Shown here piece after piece: positions 26,386-33,852 of a stretch of DNA of 64,000 nucleotides. A model generated the notes under the pieces. The model did not search any database. It saw only the letters and a program-made list of their open reading frames with translations, and was not told where the DNA came from. Origin of the DNA: Planctomycetota bacterium (GTDB lineage: Bacteria; Planctomycetota; J058); contig JAMLIC010000002.1 in the NCBI GenBank assembly GCA_023954375.1, positions 62,001 through 126,000 of the forward strand, written 5' to 3'. The position numbers and the translations under genes were made by a program. The first letter of the stretch is position 1, and every line of letters starts with the position of its first letter.

Positions 26386-28676
26386 CGGCGGCGCCGCCGG
26401 CCGTCCCGCGCTGGGCGTGGGCCGTCGTCGCCTGCCTCGCGCTCGCGCTCTGCGGGCTCCCGGCGCCCCCGGAGCCCGGCCTCGACCCGTCGTACTGGCA
26501 GGTCCTCGTCTGGTCGCACGGGGCCGGCCTCAGGTTCGGACCAGAGGTGGCGTACACGTACGGCCCGCTGGGGTTCCTCTGCTCGCCGTTCGCCAGCGAC
26601 GGCGTGCCGGCGCCGACGCTCGTGTGGCGGACGCTCGGCGCGCTCGCGCTGGCCGCGACCTTCGTCGCGGCGGCCCTCCCGCTCCCGCCGGTCCGGCGAG
26701 GTCTCCTCTGGGCGGCGCTCGTCGCCCTCTGCGGGCACGAGCAGGCGCTCGTCCTCGTCGGGCCCCTGGCGGTGCTCGCGTGGCTGCTGCCGCCCCGCTC
26801 CGCGTCGCCCTGGCTCGTGGCGGCGGCGACGCTCTGGCTGGCGAGCCTCGCCCACGTGAAGCTCACGCTCCTGCTCCAGGCGGCGTGCGGAGTCGCCGTC
26901 GCGGGCCTGACGCTCTGCCTGCGCGGCGAGCGCCGGCGCGCGCTCTCCCTCGTCGTCGGGTTCGTCGCCCTCTACGTCGTCTTCTGGTGGACCGCCGGCC
27001 AGTCGCTGAGCGACCTGCCCATCTACCTCCGCCATGGCTGGCACATCTCGGCCGGGTACGACCGCGCCATGGGCCTGAACCACACCCGCGCGGCCGTGTG
27101 GGCCGTGGGCCAGGCGGTCCTGGTCGCCCTGACCGTGTGGGGCGTGTGCGCCCTCCGTGGGCCGGAGCGACGGACGCGAGCGCCGGTCGTCGCCTACGCC
27201 GCGGCGGTGGCCTTCCTGAGCTGGAAGCACGGCTTCGTCCGGGCGGACGCGCACGTCCTGGGCTTCTTCACCACGGTCCTGGTCCTGTCGCTCGCGCTGC
27301 CCCCGTACGCCGGCTCCCGTCGCTGGAGCCCGCTCGACGTCTGTCCGGCGCTGTGCCTCCTCGGGCTGGCCCTGTGCGACCCGTCCCCGGTGCCGCGGCT
27401 CCCGCTCGCGGTCCCCGAGCGGCTCGCGGCGGGGCTCGGCGCGGCGCTCGCGCCGTGGCGCGCCGCCGCGGCGCTCACCGACGGGGAGGCGCGGGCGCGC
27501 CAGGCGCAGCGCCGGGAAGACCTACAGGCGCGGGTCGGGCGCGGGACGATCGACATGCACGGCTACGACCAGTCGCTGCTCCTGATGAACGGCCTCGAGT
27601 ACCGGCCGCGCCCCGTGTTCCAGGGCTTCTCGGCGTACACGCCCGAGCTCATGCGCCTGAACCGCGACTTCCTCCGCTCGCCGCGCGCGCCCGAGTTCGT
27701 GCTCGCGCGCCTCCAGACGATCGACGGCCGCTTCCCGACGCAGGACGACGCGCTCGCGCTGGCGGAGCTGCGCCTCGGCTACGAGGTCGTCCACGCGACG
27801 CTCGAGGACGCGCTGCTCCGCCGGCGCGTCACCCCCGGCGAGGAGCTCGCGCGGACGCCGATCCTCGAGCGGGTCGTGGCGCTCGGCGAGGAGGTGGAGC
27901 TCCCGCGGGAGCGCGGCGCCGCCCTGTGGCTGCAGGTCGAGGCCAGACCGACGGTCCGGGGGCGCCTGCGGACGCTCGCCACGAGCGAGGCGCGGCTCGA
28001 CCTGGTCCTCACCGACGAGGACGGGGTCTCCCGCAGCCACCGGCTGATCCCGGCCATCGCGGCCGAGGGGTTCATCGTCCAGCCCGTCATCGCCGACCAG
28101 CTGGCGCTCAACGCGTTCCTCCGCGGCGCCGGCCTGAGCTGGGCGCGGTCCGTGCGCCTCGAGGCCTCGCGGCGGAGCCGGGGTGACTGGTCGACCTTCA
28201 CGGTGCGCGTCTCGCGGCTGCCCGGGCTGCCCGTCGAGCGGAGCGACCTGGGCGCGGCGCTCGTCGCGCTCGGGATCGTGAACGTGGCCCCGGCCGAGGT
28301 GCGCTCGGAGGTTCGGACCGAGGTGCTCGTCGAGGACGGACGGCCGGTGGTCCAGGTCCACGCGCCCGGGCGCGTCGTCGTCCGCCCCCGCGGCGCGCGG
28401 CGCCTGACGGGGGTCTTCGGCCTCCGGGGCGGGGTCGTGGCCCCGTGCGACGGGGCGGGGTTCGCCGTCAGGGTCCGACGCGTCGACGGCCAGGAGGAGG
28501 TCGTGTGGTCGCGCCACCTGGACCCGCTGGTGGTGGAGGCCGACCGCGGGCCGCAGCGGCTCGAGGTCTCGCTGCCTGGCGGCGACCGCGAGGTCGTCCT
28601 CGAGACGACGCCCGGGCCGGCGGGGGACCTCCGCTGCGACTGGTCGTACTGGGCCGACCTGAGGTTCGAGCCTTAG
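26382..28676 (+). CDS. Large polytopic membrane protein, probably surface-polysaccharide related
   Basis: 764 residues. The first ~390 residues hold about nine or ten membrane helices, with the loop YWQVLVWSHGAGLRFGPEVAYTYGPLGFL typical of GT-C-like or uncharacterised planctomycete membrane proteins. The remainder is a soluble, strand-rich extracytoplasmic region, including RGTIDMHGYDQSLLLMNGLEYRPRP and beta-sandwich-like segments. I cannot name a family; a C-type glycosyltransferase or polymer ligase is possible from context. GTG 26382 overlaps the glycosyltransferase stop. Confidence 0.7.
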   Translation: MTAAPPAVPRWAWAVVACLALALCGLPAPPEPGLDPSYWQVLVWSHGAGLRFGPEVAYTYGPLGFLCSPFASDGVPAPTLVWRTLGALALAATFVAAALPLPPVRRGLLWAALVALCGHEQALVLVGPLAVLAWLLPPRSASPWLVAAATLWLASLAHVKLTLLLQAACGVAVAGLTLCLRGERRRALSLVVGFVALYVVFWWTAGQSLSDLPIYLRHGWHISAGYDRAMGLNHTRAAVWAVGQAVLVALTVWGVCALRGPERRTRAPVVAYAAAVAFLSWKHGFVRADAHVLGFFTTVLVLSLALPPYAGSRRWSPLDVCPALCLLGLALCDPSPVPRLPLAVPERLAAGLGAALAPWRAAAALTDGEARARQAQRREDLQARVGRGTIDMHGYDQSLLLMNGLEYRPRPVFQGFSAYTPELMRLNRDFLRSPRAPEFVLARLQTIDGRFPTQDDALALAELRLGYEVVHATLEDALLRRRVTPGEELARTPILERVVALGEEVELPRERGAALWLQVEARPTVRGRLRTLATSEARLDLVLTDEDGVSRSHRLIPAIAAEGFIVQPVIADQLALNAFLRGAGLSWARSVRLEASRRSRGDWSTFTVRVSRLPGLPVERSDLGAALVALGIVNVAPAEVRSEVRTEVLVEDGRPVVQVHAPGRVVVRPRGARRLTGVFGLRGGVVAPCDGAGFAVRVRRVDGQEEVVWSRHLDPLVVEADRGPQRLEVSLPGGDREVVLETTPGPAGDLRCDWSYWADLRFEP

Positions 28677-28804
28677 CTCCGCCCCGCGCCATCGGCGCCG
28701 AGGCGCGCGCCACCCGCGTCCCGCCCGCGCCCACGCCCTTCCCGCCACGCAACGACATGGCGTCAGCGAGCCGACGGCTCGGCCGTTGCTATCCCGCCAA
28801 CGCC

Positions 28805-29185
28805 ATGACGAGCCCCCGCGTGCTGGTCGTCGAGGACGACCCCGACCTGCGCGACGCGCTGTGCGGCGTGCTCGCCGCCGAGCCGTTCGAGCCGGTCCCC
28901 GTGACGAGCGCCGACGAGGCGCTCGACTACCTGGTCTTCCAGCAGGCGCCGGCCGCGGTCATCCTCGACCTGCGGCTCCCGGGCGAGCTGAACGGGTGGG
29001 ACCTCCTGCAGTGGATGCGCCGCGACGCCGACCTCAAGGGCGTGCCCGTGGTCGTCGTCTCGGGCGCCCCGCTCGAGCGCGTCGAGCTGACGCTCGACCA
29101 CGCCCCGCGCGCCTGCCTGCTCAAGCCGTTCGACCCGGCGGCGCTCCTCGCGCACGTGCGCGACGCCGTGGCCGGCCCCTGGTGA
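28805..29185 (+). CDS. Single-domain response regulator
   Basis: 126 residues, receiver domain only. The acidic pocket is E10-D11-D12, phospho-acceptor D55 (VILDLRLPG), a Ser in VVVSGAP and K107 in LLKPFDP. With no output domain it probably acts by protein contact or as a phosphate relay partner, as in chemotaxis or phosphorelays. An in-frame ATG at 28757 would add 16 unconserved residues. No kinase gene is adjacent; the hybrid kinase at 10003 is a distant candidate partner. Confidence 0.88.
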   Translation: MTSPRVLVVEDDPDLRDALCGVLAAEPFEPVPVTSADEALDYLVFQQAPAAVILDLRLPGELNGWDLLQWMRRDADLKGVPVVVVSGAPLERVELTLDHAPRACLLKPFDPAALLAHVRDAVAGPW

Positions 29186-29509
29186 TCAGCGCGGAGGCGC
29201 GGCGAAGTGGGGGAAGCGCTGGCCGGCCTCGGGCAGGTCGCCCAGGCTGACGAAGTCGGCCACCTGCGCCATGGCCTCCCACACGCGCGCCACCGAGGGC
29301 AGCTCGTGCGCGCGCTCGGCGGCGTCGGCCGACACCCACTCGAACACCTCGACGACCGTGCCGTCCTTCGCGCGCCCGCGGAGGACGCCGCGGTCGGTGA
29401 TCAGCTCGGCCTCGCGCAGCGCCGGGACGTGCTGCGCGACGAGCGCGTCGAGCTCGCGCTCCTTGCCGGGGTGGGGGCGGTACAGGGCGATGACCATCTC
29501 GGGGCTCAC
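29186..29509 (-). CDS. Small antibiotic biosynthesis monooxygenase-like (ABM-fold) protein
   Basis: 107 residues resembling a dimeric alpha/beta barrel (ABM or stress-responsive type): MVIALYRPHPGKERELDALVAQHVPALREAELI, then VVEVFEWVSADAAERAHELPSVARVWEAM. This is the usual strand-helix order with a conserved FEW segment. GTG 29509 has AAGGAG at good spacing; the internal ATG at 29497 is the alternative. Enzymatic activity is not assured, as many members have no known substrate. A strong hairpin lies directly upstream. Confidence 0.65.
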   Translation of the reverse strand: MSPEMVIALYRPHPGKERELDALVAQHVPALREAELITDRGVLRGRAKDGTVVEVFEWVSADAAERAHELPSVARVWEAMAQVADFVSLGDLPEAGQRFPHFAAPPR

Positions 29510-29525
29510 GGGGGCGCTCCTTCCC

Positions 29526-29565
29526 GAGCTCGAGAGGAGGTCGCTGCGCGACTCCTCTCGAGCTC
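29526..29565. promoter_or_regulatory. Long perfect hairpin upstream of the ABM-like gene
   Basis: Arms GAGCTCGAGAGGAG (29526-29539) and CTCCTCTCGAGCTC (29552-29565) are fully complementary over 14 bp. An inner TCGC/GCGA stem adds four pairs around a three-base loop. It starts 16 bases upstream of the GTG start, just beyond the ribosome site, and abuts repeat copy D. It could be a 5'-leader control element, an operator or a terminator for transcripts entering from upstream. Confidence 0.6.
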
Positions 29566-29566
29566 A

Positions 29567-29671
29567 TACCTGCGATGAATGATGCGCTCGCGAGGGGGGC
29601 GCGATCGGCGTGAGTGCCGGGCCATGGCGTTCGGCCCGTTCCGCGCCTCCCCATCGCTCGCTCTGGGGGTT
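29567..29671 (+). repeat. Dispersed hairpin repeat, copy D (diverged)
   Basis: The most diverged copy of the element at 1776. It keeps ACCTGCGATGAATGATGCG, then GCTCGCGAGGGG, and at the far end CCCCATCGCTCGCTC. The middle differs (TGAGTGCCGGGCCATGGCG). Preservation of the two ends, which form the stem, over the middle is what would be expected if structure matters. It lies between the ABM-like gene and the ArsR regulator gene. Confidence 0.65.
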
Positions 29672-29699
29672 CGTGTGCGTGCAGCGGGAGGAGAGGCTC

Positions 29700-30053
29700 T
29701 CAAGCTCTCTCATCCTCGAACCAGGAGAGCCAGCGCCCGACCACGCCGCGCAGGCGGTCGGCCGCGAGCTCGTAGCGGCGCTCGCGGCCGACCTTGGTGA
29801 CGCGCACCAGCCCGGCGGCGACGAGCACCTTGAGGTGCCGCGTCGTCGTCGGCCAGCTGCACGAGAACCGGCGCGCGATGTCGCCGGCCGTCATGGCCCC
29901 GCCCCTCGCCCACAGGACGACCAGCACGTGACGCCGGCTGGCGTGCGCCAGCGCGCCGAACACGCGCTCGAGGTCGTCCAGCTCGGCCAGTCCCCGCGGG
30001 GTCCGCGGTGGTGGAGTCGTCGGTCCCTCCTGTCGAGGGCATACATTTAGCAT
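29700..30053 (-). CDS. ArsR-family winged-helix transcriptional regulator
   Basis: 117 residues. The winged helix runs from about 25 to 105: LERVFGALAHASRRHVLVVL, MTAGDIARRFSCSWPTTTRHLKVLVAAGLV, VTKVGRERRYELAA. The family's recognition helix (TTTRHLKVL) is clear. It lacks the paired cysteines (CVCE) of metal-sensing ArsR members, so the signal is unknown. It resembles the SMTB-like regulators that control small stress or AHSA1-type genes. ATG 30053 lies in an A/T-rich patch (ATACATTTAGCAT) that may hold its promoter. Confidence 0.85.
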   Translation of the reverse strand: MLNVCPRQEGPTTPPPRTPRGLAELDDLERVFGALAHASRRHVLVVLWARGGAMTAGDIARRFSCSWPTTTRHLKVLVAAGLVRVTKVGRERRYELAADRLRGVVGRWLSWFEDERA

Positions 30054-30149
30054 GGGCGCTAACCATGGGTCAAGCGGTTGTCGGCCGTTGTACCGGCAGG
30101 AGTTGTGCAGACCCGTCGGTGGGGCCCGGCAGCCTCATGCCCTGGCAGG

Positions 30150-30530
30150 ACACGAACCACGGTCGAGGCCGCTCCGCTCGACGATCGCGACTCACCCTGG
30201 AAGGAGGCGCTGGACCGCTACCTCGAGCCGTTGCTCGCCCTGCTCTTCCCGGCGGTCCACGCGCTCGTCTGGCGGACAAGCTCTCCCGCGTGCGCCTGCG
30301 GCGCGGCGGGGAGGCGTGGCTGCTCATCCACATCGAGGTGCAGGGCGAGGTCGACGCGCGGCTCGCCGAGCGCGTGTTCGTCTACCGCTATCGGATCCAC
30401 GACCGTTACCGGCTGCCGATCACGAACCTCGTGGTGCCGGCGGACGATCAGCCGGGCTGGCGGCCGGCCGTCTACGAGCAGGCGTTCGCGGGCTCGCGGC
30501 TTTGCCTCGAGCTCCCGACGGCCAAGCTCA
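30150..30530 (+). pseudogene. Rpn/YhgA-like recombination-promoting nuclease remnant
   Basis: Two frames give the pieces of one family. The first is DDRDSPWKEALDRYLEPLLA then LLFPAVHALV (to ~30270). The second is ADKLSRVRLRRGGEAWLLIH then IEVQGEVDARLAERVFVYRY and RIHDRYRLPITNLV (to ~30530). These match the start and centre of Rpn/DUF4351-type PD-(D/E)xK proteins. About 30 residues expected between them are missing and the frame changes at the join. The 3' end is cut off at CLELPTAKL against the wecB stop. The gene is clearly inactive. Confidence 0.75.
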
Positions 30531-31667
30531 CCCCTCCCGCGCCCCCAGCGCGACCGCCCGCGCCCGCGCCTCGGCCGGCCCGCCCGCCAGCCACCCGGCG
30601 ACCGCCGCGGCGATGCGCTCGCCCGCGCGCCCGTCCCAGAGCGGCGGCAGCGGCGGGGCGGCCGGGGGCGCGCGGTCGAGCGCCTCGAACGCCGCCGCCA
30701 CGACCCCGGCGGGCGTCGTGCCCACGACGCGGTTCGTGCCCGCGGTCACCGTGATCGGCCGCTCGGTGCTCTCGCGCAGGGTCAGGCAGGGCACGCCGAG
30801 CGCCGTCGTCTCCTCCTGCACCCCGCCCGAGTCGGTGAGGACGAGGCGCGCGCTCGACATCAGCTGCAGGAAGGCCAGGTAGCCCTGCGGCTCGACCAGC
30901 CGCAGGCGTTCCGGAGCGAGCCGGTCGCCCAGGCGCGCGCGTGTGCGCGGGTGGACCGGGAAGACCAGCGGCAGGCGGGCGGCGACCTGCCCGAGCGCCC
31001 CGAGGAGCGCCTCGAGCCGCGCCGGGTCGTCGACGTTGCCCGGCCGGTGCAGCGTGACGAGCCCGTAGCCGCCCGGCGCGAGGCCGAGCGCCTCCCGGGC
31101 GCCCGCCCGCGCGGCGCGCTCGCGCGCCCGCAGGAGCGTGTCGACCATCGTGTTGCCGACGAGGAGGGCCGTCGCCTCGCCGCGCCCCTCGCGCCGCAGG
31201 TTGTCGAGCGCCGCGGGCTCCGTGCACAGGAGCAGCTGGGCGAGCTGGTCGACGACGAGCCGGTTCACCTCCTCCGGCATCGTCCGGTCGCCGCTGCGCA
31301 GGCCCGCCTCGACGTGCGCCAGCGGGACCGGCCGCGGCGCCCGGGCCGCGGCGAGGGCGCCGGCGAGCGTGCTCGTCACGTCACCCACGACCACGACCAT
31401 CTCCGGCGCCTCGGCCTCGAGCACGCGCCCGAGGCCCGTGAGCAGGAGGGCCAGCTGCTCGAGGCCGCTCGCCCGGCCGAGGTCGAGTCGGTGGTGCGGC
31501 GCCGGCAGGCCGAGGTCCTGGGTGATGCGCCGCGTGAGCGCGTCGTCCCAGTGCTGACCCGTGTCGACCAGCCGCACGTCGAGCCCGTGCCGCGGGGCGG
31601 CCTCGAGCACCGAGGCGGCCTTCATGAAGTTCGGCCGCGCGCCGACCACGAGGAGGACCCTGGCCAC
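30528..31667 (-). CDS. wecB: UDP-N-acetylglucosamine 2-epimerase (non-hydrolysing)
   Basis: 379 residues, full length. It converts UDP-GlcNAc to UDP-ManNAc in the cytosol for surface polysaccharide synthesis. Family landmarks: GARPNFMKAASVL at the N-terminus, VDTGQHWD, VGDVTSTLAGALAA, HVEAGLRSGDRTMPEEVNR, VTLHRPGNVDD and LTDSGGVQEETTALGVPCLTLRESTERP. The GTG at 31667 begins just after the stop of the upstream permease gene, so it is probably co-transcribed with the two ABC permeases. No mannosaminuronate dehydrogenase gene is nearby. Confidence 0.93.
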   Translation of the reverse strand: MARVLLVVGARPNFMKAASVLEAAPRHGLDVRLVDTGQHWDDALTRRITQDLGLPAPHHRLDLGRASGLEQLALLLTGLGRVLEAEAPEMVVVVGDVTSTLAGALAAARAPRPVPLAHVEAGLRSGDRTMPEEVNRLVVDQLAQLLLCTEPAALDNLRREGRGEATALLVGNTMVDTLLRARERAARAGAREALGLAPGGYGLVTLHRPGNVDDPARLEALLGALGQVAARLPLVFPVHPRTRARLGDRLAPERLRLVEPQGYLAFLQLMSSARLVLTDSGGVQEETTALGVPCLTLRESTERPITVTAGTNRVVGTTPAGVVAAAFEALDRAPPAAPPLPPLWDGRAGERIAAAVAGWLAGGPAEARARAVALGAREG

Positions 31668-31668
31668 G

Positions 31669-32736
31669 CTAGCCCTTCACGGCGCCGAGCTTGATCCCCT
31701 CGATGAAGTGGCGCTGGCCGATCAGGAACACGACGAGCATGGGCAGGAGCCCCATGACCGACGCGGCCATGAGCAGGTTCCAGCGCGCGCCGTAGGAGCC
31801 CTGGAAGGCCTGGAGGAGCAGCGGCAGCGTCTTGATCTCGTCGCTGCGCGTGACGATCAGCGGCCAGAAGAAGTCGCCCCAGGCCCACATGAAGGTGAAG
31901 ATCGCCAGCGTGGCCAGGGCCGGCCTGGCGAGCGGCAGGCACACGTGGCGCAGCACGCCGAACGACGAGCAGCCGTCGAGGTAGGCGGCCTCCTCCAGCT
32001 CGCGCGGCACGCCGAGGAAGTACTGCCGGAGCATGAACGTGCCGTAGGCCGAGAAGCAGCGCGGCATGATCAGGGCGAAGTAGCTGTCGATCCCCATCAG
32101 GTTGCCGCCGAGCACCAGCTGCCGCGAGAAGTACTCCGTCCCCAGCAGCCAGTTGAGGCCGTCGGGCAGGTTCTTCAGCAGCACGAAGGTGGGGATCATC
32201 GTCACGGCGCCCGGGACCATCATCGTCGCCAGGTAGCCGAAGAACAGCACGTCGCGCCCGGGGAAGCGCAGGCGGGCGAAGGCGTAGGCGGCCAGCACGC
32301 TGGTGATGACCTGCCCGAGCGTCACGAGGCCGGCGACGGCGAGCGAGTTCACGTAGGCGCGCCCGAACGACAGGAACGGGTAGGCGCTCCAGGCCTCGGG
32401 GTAGTTCTCCCAGCGCACGTCGACGCGCTCGATCCGGCGCCACGAGCCGTCGTCCTCGACGTCGACGATCCGCCGCTCGCCCGGCTCGGCGACCTTGAGG
32501 CGCAGCCGGCCGTCGTCGAGGCGGCGCAGGAGGCGCACGCGCACCTCGCGCCCGTCGACGACCGCGACCTCCTCGGTCGACGTGGGCACGATCCCCGGCT
32601 GGAAGACGGCCTCCTCCGGCTTGAGCGACATGGACAGCGCCCACACGAACGGGACGAGCGTGGACAGCGCCACCAGGCACAGGAGCGCCAGCCCCGCGCG
32701 GTCCCGAAAGAGGCTCCGCCCGACGACCGCGCTCAC
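31669..32736 (-). CDS. Sugar ABC transporter permease, MalG/UgpE type
   Basis: 355 residues, about six membrane helices, inner-membrane component of a CUT1 carbohydrate importer. The EAA loop appears as RELEEAAYLDGCSSFGVLRHVCLPLARPALAT. It is longer than usual because a ~70-residue charged, strand-rich segment (about residues 45-115, PTSTEEVAVVDGREVRVRLL onward) sits in the first extracytoplasmic loop. GTG 32736 overlaps the MalF-type permease stop by four bases. No binding protein or ATPase gene is adjacent, so those must be encoded elsewhere. Confidence 0.85.
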   Translation of the reverse strand: MSAVVGRSLFRDRAGLALLCLVALSTLVPFVWALSMSLKPEEAVFQPGIVPTSTEEVAVVDGREVRVRLLRRLDDGRLRLKVAEPGERRIVDVEDDGSWRRIERVDVRWENYPEAWSAYPFLSFGRAYVNSLAVAGLVTLGQVITSVLAAYAFARLRFPGRDVLFFGYLATMMVPGAVTMIPTFVLLKNLPDGLNWLLGTEYFSRQLVLGGNLMGIDSYFALIMPRCFSAYGTFMLRQYFLGVPRELEEAAYLDGCSSFGVLRHVCLPLARPALATLAIFTFMWAWGDFFWPLIVTRSDEIKTLPLLLQAFQGSYGARWNLLMAASVMGLLPMLVVFLIGQRHFIEGIKLGAVKG

Positions 32737-33665
32737 GCCTCGCGCCCCTTCCGGCCCAGCCACCACGTGCCGAGCGTCACCAGGAGCACGAGGCCGAACA
32801 GGAGCACGGACTGCGCCGCGGCGTAGCCCATCTTGCCCTGGTACTCGTAGATGTTGCGGTAGATCTCGTAGAGGATCGTCGACGTCGAGCCCTCGGGCCC
32901 GCCGCGCGTCATGATCAGCACCTGGTCGAAGATCTGGAAGCCGCCGATCAGGTTCGTCGTGAAGATGAAGAAGGTCGTCGGCCGCAGCGCCGGCCAGGTG
33001 ACCGACCAGAAGGTGTCCCACGGCCCCGCGCCGTCGATCGCCGCCGCCTCGTAGAGCGACCGGTCGATGTCCTGGAGGCCGGCCAGGTAGAGGATCATGT
33101 TCGTGCCGCCCATGGCGATCCACACGAGCATGAGCAGGAGCGCCGGCTTGGCGAGCGTCGTGCTGCCGAGCCAGTCGGGGCCGCCGCCCTCCGAGACGAC
33201 GCCCACGGCCGCGAGCGACGCGTTGAGCAGGCCCGAGTCCTGGTTGTAGATCTGCCGCCAGACGAGGTAGAGCGCGATCCCCGCCGCGACCGTGGGCAGG
33301 AAGAGCATGGTCCTGAGCACCACGCGCGACGTGCCCGGGCGGTCGAGGAGCATGGCCAGGCCGAGCGCCAGCGCCATCTGCAGGGGGATCGCCGCCATGA
33401 GGACGACGGTGTTCCAGAGGCTCCGCCACAGGTCGCCGTCGCTCGCCAGGCGGGCGAAGTTCTCGAGGCCGACCCAGCGCGCGTCCAGGCGCGCGGCGCC
33501 GGTCGCGGGGTCGAGGCTCGACGTGTAGGACCCCTCGGTGAAGGCGACGACGAAGACCGCCACGACCGGCAGGGCGGTGAAGAGGAGGAACCCGAACAGG
33601 TTGGGCGAGAGGTAGGCCAACCCCCGCGCCAGGTCCCGCGCCGAGCGTCCCGACCCCTGCTCCAA
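32733..33665 (-). CDS. Sugar ABC transporter permease, MalF/UgpA type
   Basis: 310 residues with six predicted helices; partner of the downstream MalG-type permease. The EAA loop is DRSLYEAAAIDGAGPWDTFWSVTWPALRPT. The N-terminus LAYLSPNLFGFLLFTALPVVAVFVVAF is typical of CUT1 permeases. Start TTG 33665 is chosen since GGGAGGGG lies at good spacing and the protein then starts just before the first helix; longer frames run into the promoter region. It is divergent from a secreted GH13 enzyme, which suggests dextrin or maltodextrin uptake. Confidence 0.83.
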   Translation of the reverse strand: MEQGSGRSARDLARGLAYLSPNLFGFLLFTALPVVAVFVVAFTEGSYTSSLDPATGAARLDARWVGLENFARLASDGDLWRSLWNTVVLMAAIPLQMALALGLAMLLDRPGTSRVVLRTMLFLPTVAAGIALYLVWRQIYNQDSGLLNASLAAVGVVSEGGGPDWLGSTTLAKPALLLMLVWIAMGGTNMILYLAGLQDIDRSLYEAAAIDGAGPWDTFWSVTWPALRPTTFFIFTTNLIGGFQIFDQVLIMTRGGPEGSTSTILYEIYRNIYEYQGKMGYAAAQSVLLFGLVLLVTLGTWWLGRKGREA

Positions 33666-33852
33666 GGCGCCCCTCCCGCCAGCCGGCCGCCAGGCCGGGG
33701 GCGCGATTGTAAGGACCCCGGGCGCCTGGTCTAGAGCGGACCACGGTGCGGTCACTGGAGACGGCGTCCCCGGCCCCGTGTGACACTCTCGTGACCCTGG
33801 ACCCCTGTCCGGCCGCCGGCCGGCGTGCCTCTCCTGAGGCGGGAGACCCGTC

